Shown here one piece after another: positions 23,692 through 32,098 of a stretch of 35,120 nt of DNA; position 1 is the first letter of the stretch, and the number at the start of each line of letters is the position of its first letter. The notes under the pieces were generated by a model. That model ran no database searches. It was not told where the DNA came from and saw only the letters and a program-made list of their open reading frames with translations. The DNA comes from a virus. Made by a program: the position numbers and the translations under genes. The stretch covers positions 1 to 35,120 of IMG/VR virus record IMGVR_UViG_3300048024_000375. One strand, given 5' to 3'.

Positions 23692-25461
23692 ATGGCAATT
23701 TTTGGAAATTTTAAGGGGACCACTCAGTCTGAGTTTCAGATTGGAAAGACTGATAGTGGCACAAAAATATCTACAGGTACCCAGCCTAGTAGCGATATCT
23801 CCACTGGTGATATATACATAGATAGTTCTAATTCAACTTTACAAGTGTATAACGGTAATTGGGTAAGTGTAGGAAGTACTTTAAAAGACTTGAACGTTGA
23901 TTCTGGCACATTATTTGTAGACAGTAGCAACGACACAGTCTCCGTCGGCTCAACATCTAGTAATGAGAAATTATTTGTAAATGGTAATTTAAGACTAGGA
24001 ACCAACCCAAGTTTAAAATTTGCTGGTGCATATTTAGATGTACAGCATAGTAACGGTTCAGCCACACAATTAAGACTGAGAGATAACAGTTCCGGTTCAG
24101 ACCCTATATTTAAAATTTACGATGCTAATAATACAAATGAAGTATTTAAAGTACAAGGCAGAACAGTAACATTTACGGATCAAGAGTTTACAAATTCAAA
24201 CATAATGAAGTTCAACCAGATGTATACTGGTGCTTCAACTGGTAGTTACTTTACTAACGGTGAATACCAAAAAGTTGTAACAATTATTCCAGATGGAACA
24301 AGTCAAAACTATCAAGTAGTAGGACGTATTACGGCTCAAAATGCTGGTGAAACTCACACAGTTTATTTTAATACAGCATTGAGAAGTGGTGAGACACTTC
24401 CTGATTTAAGTTGGTCTACCAGTTACGAAGAAGAATACAATGGTAGTAGATACATAGATCCTCAACTGTGGACCAAAGAAACAACTACAGCAGGATTTAT
24501 TTTTGCTTTTAAAACATTAAGCACAATTTATGGAACTGTAACAGTTGACATGGAAGTTATTCCAAGAAACAGTTCACAAAAAGATAATGTTACTGTGAAC
24601 GCAGTTCAAAACAGTGAACAAAGTGCAGTTGAGACAGGTTACACTATTAACGATATGGTTAAGGGTGGGTTAAGTAAAGTTTCTAACAACATCATTATTA
24701 ACGGTGAAGTAAGCAGTCATATTTTACCAAGTGCTAATGTTACATACGATTTAGGTTCAGATGCAAAAAGATGGAGAGACTTATATCTAAGTGGTAATAC
24801 TATCAATATTGGTACAACATCCATCAGTGTAACATCAGACAATGAAATAGATTTTTCAGATAGTGCAAACACTAGTGTTAAAAGAAAACTAGTTGTTGAT
24901 GAAATAGAAATAGGCACAGGTAACGACAAAGTTGTTTTAAGAAAAGGTAACGACGGTAAATTAAAAACTGTTAGTAAAAATAGAAGTACGAAAGCAGAAA
25001 CTTCTAACAAAGTTGATCTAGATGATAACGATACAGGTGATTTATCAGAAGGTAGTAATTTATATTATACCGATGCCAGAGCAAATACAGCCATTGATGC
25101 CAAACTGGCTGGAGATTTAACATTTGGAAATGCTACGGTTAGTGGCACAACTTCAAGTGGTGTTGTTGAAGGCGTAGTATTCCAACCAATTACAGATTAT
25201 GGACTTATCACTGCTAACACCACAATTACTATTGACTATGGTGCAGTTAATGAATCAGGAACCATTCCTGCTATTGGAGATTTTGAATACTTAAATGATA
25301 TTTACGGTCCTACAGGAGATAGTTTTACAGTAGCAACAGTACCAAATGCCGCACAACCTGGACAAATGATTTATGTAAGTGATGAAACAGGCGGCCCAGT
25401 CATGGCATTTAGCGATGGCAGTAACTGGCGCAGGATTACAGACAGAACAATAGTAAGTTAA
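23692..25461 (+). CDS. Tail-fibre-like virion protein
   Basis: 589 residues, no signal peptide. N-terminus AIFGNFKGTTQSEFQIGKTD, then beta-rich repeats with SGTLFVDSSNDTVSVG and NGNLRLGTNPSLKF. A more globular region follows around 175-300 (MKFNQMYTGASTGSYF; TIIPDGTSQNYQVVGR). The typical fibre motif DLGSDAKRWRDLYLSGNTI is at about 350-368 and SNLYYTDARANTAID at about 453. The C-terminus PGQMIYVSDETGGPVMAFSD is common at the ends of marine phage fibre proteins. ATG has only a weak upstream GGATAA and follows a structured leader. Likely a fibre or adhesin subunit acting with its neighbours; no enzymatic motif seen. Confidence 0.75.
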   Translation: MAIFGNFKGTTQSEFQIGKTDSGTKISTGTQPSSDISTGDIYIDSSNSTLQVYNGNWVSVGSTLKDLNVDSGTLFVDSSNDTVSVGSTSSNEKLFVNGNLRLGTNPSLKFAGAYLDVQHSNGSATQLRLRDNSSGSDPIFKIYDANNTNEVFKVQGRTVTFTDQEFTNSNIMKFNQMYTGASTGSYFTNGEYQKVVTIIPDGTSQNYQVVGRITAQNAGETHTVYFNTALRSGETLPDLSWSTSYEEEYNGSRYIDPQLWTKETTTAGFIFAFKTLSTIYGTVTVDMEVIPRNSSQKDNVTVNAVQNSEQSAVETGYTINDMVKGGLSKVSNNIIINGEVSSHILPSANVTYDLGSDAKRWRDLYLSGNTINIGTTSISVTSDNEIDFSDSANTSVKRKLVVDEIEIGTGNDKVVLRKGNDGKLKTVSKNRSTKAETSNKVDLDDNDTGDLSEGSNLYYTDARANTAIDAKLAGDLTFGNATVSGTTSSGVVEGVVFQPITDYGLITANTTITIDYGAVNESGTIPAIGDFEYLNDIYGPTGDSFTVATVPNAAQPGQMIYVSDETGGPVMAFSDGSNWRRITDRTIVS

Positions 25462-25477
25462 AATAACAGGAATACAC

Positions 25478-26908
25478 ATGCCAAGAGCAAAAAAGCCTGC
25501 AACAACCACAGATAAAAAAGTGGTAGCAAAAAAGACAGTTAAAAATACATCTCAAGAAGTAGATTTTAAAAAGTTAAAAGCGGAACTTAAAAAAGAATTA
25601 AAAAAAGAGGTGCAAAAACAATTAGAAGAAGCTCTTTTAAACATAGAGATCGATGCACCTGAATCAGAAGTTGATTTAAGCAGTATAAAAAATGAAATAA
25701 ACAATACTTTAGAACAAAGTATTAAAGAATTAAAAAATAAGATTACACAACCTACAGAAGCAAAACTGGAAAGAGCTGAATTAAACTTAACAGGTGAAAA
25801 GAATTTTAGATTAAGTTCTGACCTGGATGGATTTTTAATTGAAGATTCAAACAAAGTACATATAGCAGTCAACAGATCAGGCACTATAGGGTTAGGCATT
25901 AGAGCACCAAAGGCATATGGCCCAGGTAGTGTTCATATAAGGTCAAATTATCCTAGTGAAGCACCTTTACCATCAAGTGGGCTTCACAGTACTAGAGGGC
26001 TTATTGTAGAGGGCGATGGTGATGATGAAAAATCCTTTAGTTTTAGAGCTTTAAGCAGACAAAATAGACAAGGATTTAATATTACAGGCGATGGCAGTTT
26101 AATTTTTGGTGATGTAAAAGATAAAAGAAGATCAAAAGTTTATTTAAATCATACAAACGCAGATGGAGATGTTTTAAATACATATGTAGGTAGTAAACAT
26201 TTTAGTGGTAATTTAATTAACATGCAAACTGGGTCTGCACCCAGAGATAATTTTAATTTTTTTAATGCTAAAGTGCATACCGACAAGAACGATGATAAAG
26301 GTATAGATGTTTTTAAAGTAGATGGTGAAGGCACAGTATATACTGAAACTGGTTACCTTTCTAATCAAGTTGGATATGCAGAACTATTTGAATGGGCAGA
26401 TCTTAACTCTAAAAACGAAAATAGGTATGGATTTACTGTTTCATTAGATGCAACAGGTAAATTACAGATTGCAGATGGAAATGACACGGTAATTGGTGTT
26501 GTAGTTAAACATGCCGCAGTTGTAGGTAATGCAGGTTGGAATGCCTGGAAGAACAAATATAAAGTTGGTGATGACGGCAATCCAGTTGCTACAAAAACTA
26601 AAGTAGTTGAATGGGTAGATGATGTAGGTATTTTACATAGTTATTATGTAAAAAGTTTAGATCCTACATTCACACTTCCAGAAAATGCCATAATATATGA
26701 AACAATGGATGATGGAAATGACATAGAAGTCACTCCATTCTATACACAATATAATACAGAACAAGAATATACACAAAGATTAAAAAGAGGCTGGACAAGA
26801 GTAGCAATGATAGGTTCAGTAGTAATGTATAAAGGACAATATGTCAATGATAAATGGCTCAAGATAGCAGATGTAAATGATGAGTTAGAACATTGGATAT
26901 TGCGATAA
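25478..26908 (+). CDS. Tail spike/fibre protein with Peptidase_G2-type C-terminal domain
   Basis: 476 residues. The first ~35 are Lys/Ala-rich. Residues ~28-110 form a charged coiled coil (KKLKAELKKELKKEVQKQLE). A beta-rich body follows (GFLIEDSNKVHIAVNRSGTI; GPGSVHIRSNYPSE). From about 298 a domain reads GYAELFEWADLNSKNENRYG, then VSLDATGKLQIADGNDTVIG and GNAGWNAWKNKY, matching the Peptidase_G2 intramolecular-chaperone family seen in phage neck appendages. Those domains trimerise and cleave themselves off, so processing is possible here but unproved. It starts 16 nt after the previous gene with CAGGA upstream, so both are probably in one transcript. Confidence 0.72.
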   Translation: MPRAKKPATTTDKKVVAKKTVKNTSQEVDFKKLKAELKKELKKEVQKQLEEALLNIEIDAPESEVDLSSIKNEINNTLEQSIKELKNKITQPTEAKLERAELNLTGEKNFRLSSDLDGFLIEDSNKVHIAVNRSGTIGLGIRAPKAYGPGSVHIRSNYPSEAPLPSSGLHSTRGLIVEGDGDDEKSFSFRALSRQNRQGFNITGDGSLIFGDVKDKRRSKVYLNHTNADGDVLNTYVGSKHFSGNLINMQTGSAPRDNFNFFNAKVHTDKNDDKGIDVFKVDGEGTVYTETGYLSNQVGYAELFEWADLNSKNENRYGFTVSLDATGKLQIADGNDTVIGVVVKHAAVVGNAGWNAWKNKYKVGDDGNPVATKTKVVEWVDDVGILHSYYVKSLDPTFTLPENAIIYETMDDGNDIEVTPFYTQYNTEQEYTQRLKRGWTRVAMIGSVVMYKGQYVNDKWLKIADVNDELEHWILR

Positions 26909-26910
26909 AT

Positions 26911-26918
26911 GATAAATA
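26911..26918 (+). promoter_or_regulatory. Late promoter (GATAAATA) for the second long fibre gene
   Basis: GATAAATAC with an overlapping imperfect copy (GATAAATG) 7 nt upstream. The predicted start near 26924 gives a 35-nt leader with TAGGGG before the ATG at 26959. Confidence 0.7.
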
Positions 26919-26958
26919 CAATTAACAAATATTGCTTTTATAAATTTAGGGGATAAAG

Positions 26959-29871
26959 ATGGCAACAGCAATTCAAAGACGTCGAGGTACCTCAACGCAA
27001 CACGGTAGTTTTACCGGATTAGCGGGTGAGATTACTATCGATACAACAAACAATACGGTCGTCGTCCATGACGGCTCAACAGCAGGTGGTCATAGACTGG
27101 CCAAGTATGCAGAAATTACAGCATTAGGTGAAGGCGATATTACAGGTATTGTTGCAGGTACAGGTTTAACTGGCGATGCAACATCAGGCGATGCAACATT
27201 AAACGTTGTTGGCGGATATGGTATTACAGCAAATGCAAATGATATAGAATTAAGTAATTCGGATGTTAGAGGTTTGTTTAGTGCAAGTGGCGATATAGCA
27301 TACGACAACAGCACAGGTGTAATTAGTTTTACTAATGACGCAGGTGACATAGAAGGTGTTACAGCCGGAACTGCTTTAAGTGGCGGTGGTACTTCAGGTA
27401 CAGTAACAGTTAATCTAAACGAAGGTTATTTTGACAAAACAGCAGGTGGAACTGGTTTAGCGGCCAACTTCGAACCAAGTGCAAATAATACATACAGTTT
27501 AGGTGCTAATGATAATGTTTGGAAAGACGTATTTATTGGTCCTGGATCGCTTTATGTTAATGGACAACAAGTTATTTCAGACAGTTCAGGTACTATTCAA
27601 ATTAGTGCTGATACAAACCAAAACATTAGTATTGTTACAGCAGGTACTGGTGACATTGAATTAACAACTGGTGGAGATATTCAATTAAAATCCAACGTTG
27701 TTATGAGTGCAGGTAAAAGTATAAGTACAGCAGGTGGTGGTGCAACACAACAGGCTGGTAACTTAGACATGAACAGTAACCAAATTAATAATGTTGGTTC
27801 TCCTGTAGCATCATCAGATGCCGCAAGTAAGAGTTATGTAGATGCACAAGTACAAACAAAAGATGCACTAAGTGAACTTAGTGGTGATACTGACGACGTA
27901 TCAGAAGGTTCAACAAACCTTTATTTTACAGATGCAAGAGCACAAACAAATGCCAATACAGCAATTGGTAATAATACAACTGACAACCTAACTGAAGGTT
28001 CAACTAACTTATACTATACAGATGCTAGATCAAATAGTGCCATGGATGCTTATCTAAGTGGTGGTACTGGTGTAACATATTCGTCAGGTGAATTTAGTAT
28101 TGGACAGGCAGTTGCAACATCAAGTGATGTAACATTTGCAGATGTTATAGTAAGCGGAAACTTAACAGTTTCAGGTACACAAACTATTGTTAATACAAGT
28201 TCTTTAAGTATAGCAGACAATCTAATGATACTAAACAGTGACGTCTCAGGTTCCCCTACCGAAGATGCTGGTTTACAAGTAAACAGAGGTTCAAGTGCTG
28301 ATGTATTCTTAAAGTATAATGAAACAACTGACAGATGGCAGTTTACTAATGATGGTTCAACATACTTAAATTTAGTAACGAGCTCATCCGATGTTTCAGA
28401 AGGAACAAACCTTTATTATACAAATGCCAGAGTTGATGCTTATGTAAACGATAGTATTTTAACAACTGATATTGATGAAGGAGATAACCTTTACTATACA
28501 AATGCTAGAGTTGATGCTTACGTAAATGCAAGTATTTTAACAACTGACATTGATGAAGGAACAAACCTTTACTATACAAATGCTAGAGTTGATGCTTATG
28601 TTAATGCAAGTATGGATACAGATGACGTATCAGAAGGTTCAACAAATTTATATTATACTGACACAAGAGCCAGATCAGCAATTAGTGTAAGTGGAGATTT
28701 AAGTTATGACTCAGGCACAGGTGTTATTAGTTTCACTAATGACGCAGGTGATATAGAAAGTGTTGTAGCAGGTGCTGGTATGACAGGTGGTGGCACATCA
28801 GGTGATGTAACACTAAATGTTATTGGTGGTTATGGTATTAGTGTAGCCGCAGATGCAGTATCAGTAGCAAATAGTGATATACAAGGATTAATTACTGGAT
28901 CAACTGGTATAACAGCAAGTTCAGGTGCAATTAGTATTACTAGCACAGGTGTTACAGCCGCAAGTTATGGTGATGCAGACTCAGTAGCAACATTTACAGT
29001 TAATGCACAAGGTCAAATAACAGCCGCAGGTTCAACAGATATAGCAATAGCCAGTGGCGCAGTTAGTGGACTGGCAAGTTCAGCCACAACTGATACTACA
29101 AATGCAAGTAACATTGGCTCAGGTACACTAGCAAGTGCTAGATTACCTGACTTAGCAGTTAGTGACTTTGGTGGTTCAGCAATACAAACTGGATCAGAGT
29201 CTTTTGCAGACAATGATACAACATTAATGACATCGGCGGCGGTTCAAGACAAGATCCTAAGTTATGGTTACTCAACTACAACAGGTGATATTACAGCCGT
29301 AACAGCAGGTAGTGGTTTAACAGGTGGTGCTTCAAGTGGTGCCGCAACATTAAATGTTGGTGCAGGTTCTTATATAACAGTAGCGGCAGACACAGTAGCC
29401 GTAGACGCCACAACAGCCGCAACAGCAAGTAAAGTTGTTGCACGTGATAGTAGTGGTGACGTTTTTGCTAACCTTTTCCAAGGTACAGCAACATCGGCAA
29501 GATATGCGGATTTGGCTGAGAAATACTCAGGACCAGAAGACTTAGCACCAGGTGATGTAGTTAGTTTTGGTGGAGACTTAGAAGTTGAAGCATGTGAACA
29601 AGATACACATCATGCAGTAGCAGGTGTTATAAGTACAGACCCAGCATATATGATGAACAGCGACGCAGAAGGACATTATGTTGCATTAGCAGGAAGGGTT
29701 CCTTGTAAAGTTACAGGACCAGTTGCTAAAGGTGACTTAATGGTTAGTTCAAGTGTTAAAGGTCATGCTAAAGCAGATAACAATGCTCCAGCAGGTAGAA
29801 TAATTGGTAAAGCAATTGGTTCTAGTGAAGGTGGAGAAGCGGTTATTGAAGTTTTAGTAAACATGATGTAA
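26959..29871 (+). CDS. Long tail-fibre protein with ARYADLAE C-terminal domain
   Basis: 970 residues. The N-terminus has the common phage fibre entry motif: IQRRRGTSTQHGSFTGLAGE, then ITIDTTNNTVVVHDGSTAGG. The shaft contains GDIEGVTAG and LSGGGTSGTV blocks shared with the fibre at 19239-22448, a QIRR-like NQINNVGSPVASSDAASKSYVDAQ motif, and tandem NLYYTNARVDAY repeats at about 484-561. From ~842 the C-terminal domain reads GTATSARYADLAEKY, GVISTDPAYMMN, LAGRVPCKVTGPVAKGD, shared with the first fibre and likely a folding or processing domain. Probably a distal or accessory fibre. A terminator follows. Confidence 0.8.
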   Translation: MATAIQRRRGTSTQHGSFTGLAGEITIDTTNNTVVVHDGSTAGGHRLAKYAEITALGEGDITGIVAGTGLTGDATSGDATLNVVGGYGITANANDIELSNSDVRGLFSASGDIAYDNSTGVISFTNDAGDIEGVTAGTALSGGGTSGTVTVNLNEGYFDKTAGGTGLAANFEPSANNTYSLGANDNVWKDVFIGPGSLYVNGQQVISDSSGTIQISADTNQNISIVTAGTGDIELTTGGDIQLKSNVVMSAGKSISTAGGGATQQAGNLDMNSNQINNVGSPVASSDAASKSYVDAQVQTKDALSELSGDTDDVSEGSTNLYFTDARAQTNANTAIGNNTTDNLTEGSTNLYYTDARSNSAMDAYLSGGTGVTYSSGEFSIGQAVATSSDVTFADVIVSGNLTVSGTQTIVNTSSLSIADNLMILNSDVSGSPTEDAGLQVNRGSSADVFLKYNETTDRWQFTNDGSTYLNLVTSSSDVSEGTNLYYTNARVDAYVNDSILTTDIDEGDNLYYTNARVDAYVNASILTTDIDEGTNLYYTNARVDAYVNASMDTDDVSEGSTNLYYTDTRARSAISVSGDLSYDSGTGVISFTNDAGDIESVVAGAGMTGGGTSGDVTLNVIGGYGISVAADAVSVANSDIQGLITGSTGITASSGAISITSTGVTAASYGDADSVATFTVNAQGQITAAGSTDIAIASGAVSGLASSATTDTTNASNIGSGTLASARLPDLAVSDFGGSAIQTGSESFADNDTTLMTSAAVQDKILSYGYSTTTGDITAVTAGSGLTGGASSGAATLNVGAGSYITVAADTVAVDATTAATASKVVARDSSGDVFANLFQGTATSARYADLAEKYSGPEDLAPGDVVSFGGDLEVEACEQDTHHAVAGVISTDPAYMMNSDAEGHYVALAGRVPCKVTGPVAKGDLMVSSSVKGHAKADNNAPAGRIIGKAIGSSEGGEAVIEVLVNMM
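28408..28641 (+). repeat. Three 78-bp tandem repeats in the fibre gene
   Basis: Units at 28408-28485, 28486-28563 and 28564-28641 encode NLYYTNARVDAYVN followed by ILTTDIDEG-type sequence (26 residues each); the last unit diverges after YVNAS. Confidence 0.85.
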
Positions 29872-29890
29872 ACTTAATAAAACTTAACAA

Positions 29891-29920
29891 AAGAGGAGCA
29901 TTTAGGTGCTCCTTTTTTTT
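29891..29920 (+). terminator. Intrinsic terminator after the fibre cluster
   Basis: AGGAGCA (29894-29900) pairs with TGCTCCT (29907-29913) around TTTAGG, followed by T residues to 29920. It separates the fibre transcripts from the curli-like operon. Confidence 0.9.
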
Positions 29921-29947
29921 GATTACATATTCATTACTTTAAAAAAT

Positions 29948-29955
29948 GATAAATA
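29948..29955 (+). promoter_or_regulatory. Late promoter (GATAAATA) for the curli-like operon
   Basis: GATAAATAC; the predicted start near 29961 gives a 26-nt leader with AGGA before the ATG at 29987. It is the only promoter I see before the co-directional genes 29987-34023. Confidence 0.75.
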
Positions 29956-29986
29956 CGAGTAGAGAGTAACAAACACAGGAACGAAT

Positions 29987-30283
29987 ATGGAAGATATCTT
30001 TACATTAATAGCGGAGGTAGGAGCCCCCATCGCTGGAAGTATGGCAATGGGCTTTTTTATCTTTTTGGTAATTAAACAAATAATGGAAGGCATTGTTGAC
30101 CAAGTTAAAACTTTAACAATCTTTTGTAAAAGTTTAGAAGCCAGAGCAAGTACAATGAGTAATGAAATGATGAAAATTGATTTGCTAGTATCAAGTGCTT
30201 TGGAATTAAGACCAGATATCGAACGTATCGCAAGAGCAGAAAACTTCGTCGAGGACGGTAAGGTTGATGCTAGGAGAGATTAA
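29987..30283 (+). CDS. Small inner-membrane protein 1, holin-like
   Basis: 98 residues with one membrane helix near 10-32 (EVGAPIAGSMAMGFFIFLVI) and a long charged helical tail (KSLEARASTMSNEMMKID). No cleavable signal. The plan resembles small phage proteins with one N-terminal membrane helix and a cytoplasmic coiled coil (UviB/BhlA holin-like class), but I cannot show homology. It heads the curli-like operon and its stop overlaps the next ATG (TAATG). It could be a holin, or an inner-membrane partner of the export apparatus. Confidence 0.65.
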   Translation: MEDIFTLIAEVGAPIAGSMAMGFFIFLVIKQIMEGIVDQVKTLTIFCKSLEARASTMSNEMMKIDLLVSSALELRPDIERIARAENFVEDGKVDARRD

Positions 30284-30576
30284 TGGATTTAGGTCAATTA
30301 ATTTCAGACTTTGGTTTTCCAGTTGTAATGACTGTAGGACTTGGTTACTTTATATATTTTATATGGAATTTTATTGGCGAACATATAGATCCTGCATTAG
30401 AAGATATGCATTTTGCATTAATAAGAGTTATAGATAAAACTCGTATGTTAGATCAGGATATGATTCGTTTACAACAAAAAGTAAATGTGGTGTTGGAATA
30501 TAAAGCAACACAAAAAATATTAGAGCAAGCCAGAATGAAAGAAGCTCTAGCGAAACAGGAAGGGAAGAAAAAATGA
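30283..30576 (+). CDS. Small inner-membrane protein 2, holin-like paralogue
   Basis: 97 residues with the same plan as the gene before it: short N-terminus (MDLGQLISDFGFPVVM), a membrane helix to about residue 30 containing LGYFIYFIWNF, then a charged helical tail ending in Lys/Glu-rich sequence. The two look like diverged copies (VGAPIAGSMAMGFFIF against FGFPVVMTVGLGYFIY). Overlaps both neighbours (TAATG upstream, ATGA downstream), so it is tightly coupled to the CsgF-like gene. Function unknown. Confidence 0.65.
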   Translation: MDLGQLISDFGFPVVMTVGLGYFIYFIWNFIGEHIDPALEDMHFALIRVIDKTRMLDQDMIRLQQKVNVVLEYKATQKILEQARMKEALAKQEGKKK

Positions 30577-31064
30577 AATTAGTATTACCAACAACATTTT
30601 TATTAGCAATATTTAGTTTTAGTCTACAAGCAGACGAAATTAAATTTAAATTCAAAAACCCTAGTTTTAGCGGACAAGGAACAGGTGCTCATTATTTAAC
30701 TATTGAAAATCAGGAAAAGTCACGTAAGGATAAAATTAAAGCAGACATTGAAGCGGCTTTAAAACAGGCTGAAAGAGAAGATCAAAACAGCACAATTAAC
30801 AAGTTTATTAGAAATTTGGAAAGCAGAATTTACAGTCAAATTTCTAAGTGCCTCGTTGATAGTATGTTTTGTGATCCAGCAACGGTAGTAGAATGTACAG
30901 GTGCAACGGAAGGTTCTTTTAGTATAGAAGGAAACACAGTCACTTATGTTGTAACAACAAATGCAGATGGCTTAGATGTGATTGTGATGACTATTGTAGA
31001 TCCAGATGGAACTATAACTGAAATTGAAATACCAATTGGCATAGGCCAAATATCGGGCGGTTAA
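30573..31064 (+). CDS. csgF: CsgF-like curli assembly factor
   Basis: 163 residues. Signal peptide 1-20 (LLAIFSFSLQA then DE). The mature N-terminus FKFKNPSFSG...GAHYLTIE matches E. coli CsgF FQFRNPNFGG...GAFLLN, the part that plugs into the CsgG pore. A charged helix (50-90) and a C-terminal beta domain (NTVTYVVTTNADGLDVIVMT, then ITEIEIPI) also parallel CsgF. In bacteria CsgF couples the CsgG channel to surface nucleation of curli. Extra features are Cys93, Cys100 and Cys108, absent from E. coli CsgF as I recall it. AGGAAGG precedes the ATG, which overlaps the upstream stop. Immediately followed by csgG-like. Confidence 0.85.
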   Translation: MKLVLPTTFLLAIFSFSLQADEIKFKFKNPSFSGQGTGAHYLTIENQEKSRKDKIKADIEAALKQAEREDQNSTINKFIRNLESRIYSQISKCLVDSMFCDPATVVECTGATEGSFSIEGNTVTYVVTTNADGLDVIVMTIVDPDGTITEIEIPIGIGQISGG

Positions 31065-32098
31065 TGAATAAAAATATTTTAATAGCACTAGTAGGTGTTT
31101 TATATTTAAGTGGTTGTGCCAGTATCGCCATTCCGGGCGATGAGCTGTGTCAGACTGACTTTCTTGAATGTGTTGAAGAACCAAGCAAAGTAGAACTACC
31201 CACATATAGAAAATTAAGATATTTGCCACCGGCTGAAGTTATGCCTGTGGTTGCTATATACCAATTTGGTGATGGAACAGGACAAAGAAAAAGTCAAGAC
31301 GGAGTTGCTAGTTTTAGTACAGCAGTTACGCAGGACGCAAAAAGTTTATTAGTAGACGCTCTAAAGGCGGCAGGTTCAGGAGAGAATCCAAAAGGAACTT
31401 GGTTTAGAGTAGTTGAAAGAGGACTAGGTTTAGATAACTTAGTTAGAGAAAGACAAATAGTTCGAAGCACTCGTTCAGAGACTGCCAAACAGGCAGGATT
31501 AGATGAGTTTCAAGAACTACAGCCAATGTTATTTGCTGGTATGATATTAGAAGGTGGTGTCATAGGATACGACACTAATGTCGAAACAGGAGGTACAGGG
31601 GCAAGATATTTGGGTATTGGGACAACAAACCAATATCGAAGAGACAGCATAGTTATATCATTAAGAGCCGTTTCCACACTTACAGGCGAAGTGATATTAA
31701 ATGTGCAAACACAGAAAACTGTTCTAAGTTCAGGACAAGCAGGAGATGTATTTAGATTTCTAGATATGGATACCAAACTGTTGGAACTTGAGAGCGGAAT
31801 GACACAAAACGAAAGTGTAACATTTGCGGTGAGATCGGCGATCGAAGCCGCGGTGTTAGAACTTATAAAGCAGGGTGATGAAAGAGGATACTGGAAGATA
31901 GTATATCCTGAGGATTGGGACAGCCAAGTTGCAGAACAAGAACAAGCATATTGGATGAGTCTCAAAGAATCAGGTGTTCTTCCTGACGAGGATGATGAAA
32001 AACAATTTTCTAAAGACCCAAACTCATTACCACTTTGGAAGAGGGTTCTTCTAAAGAATAATAAACCAATATTGGAGAAAAACAATGAAGATAATTAA
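31064..32098 (+). CDS. csgG: CsgG-like outer-membrane export lipoprotein
   Basis: 344 residues. Lipoprotein signal with lipobox LSGC, lipidated Cys18. The body aligns by eye with E. coli CsgG through its length: YRKLRYLPP, FSTAVTQDAKSLLVDALK, ERGLGLDNLVRERQIVR, LEGGVIGYDTNVETGGTGAR, YLGIGTTNQYRRDSIVISLR, SGQAGDVFRFLD, VRSAIEAAVLELI. CsgG forms a nonameric outer-membrane channel (type VIII secretion) for curli subunits. An acidic C-terminal extension (DEDDEKQFSKDPNSLPLWKR) is longer than in E. coli. The pore-constriction segment differs (see findings). The start overlaps the csgF-like stop (TAATG). Very sure of family; role in a phage is inferred. Confidence 0.93.
   Translation: MNKNILIALVGVLYLSGCASIAIPGDELCQTDFLECVEEPSKVELPTYRKLRYLPPAEVMPVVAIYQFGDGTGQRKSQDGVASFSTAVTQDAKSLLVDALKAAGSGENPKGTWFRVVERGLGLDNLVRERQIVRSTRSETAKQAGLDEFQELQPMLFAGMILEGGVIGYDTNVETGGTGARYLGIGTTNQYRRDSIVISLRAVSTLTGEVILNVQTQKTVLSSGQAGDVFRFLDMDTKLLELESGMTQNESVTFAVRSAIEAAVLELIKQGDERGYWKIVYPEDWDSQVAEQEQAYWMSLKESGVLPDEDDEKQFSKDPNSLPLWKRVLLKNNKPILEKNNEDN

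Noticed and set aside
23612-23821. Plus-strand 69-codon ORF over the structured leader
   Set aside because: It starts inside the hairpin, overlaps the fibre gene in another frame, and its sequence is not protein-like beyond the overlap. A short leader peptide cannot be fully excluded.
21444-28641. CRISPR-like array
   Set aside because: The direct repeats are in-frame coding repeats of fibre proteins with no spacer structure.
29891-29920. Attachment-site or inverted-repeat element
   Set aside because: A GC stem followed by a T run between two late units is simply an intrinsic terminator.
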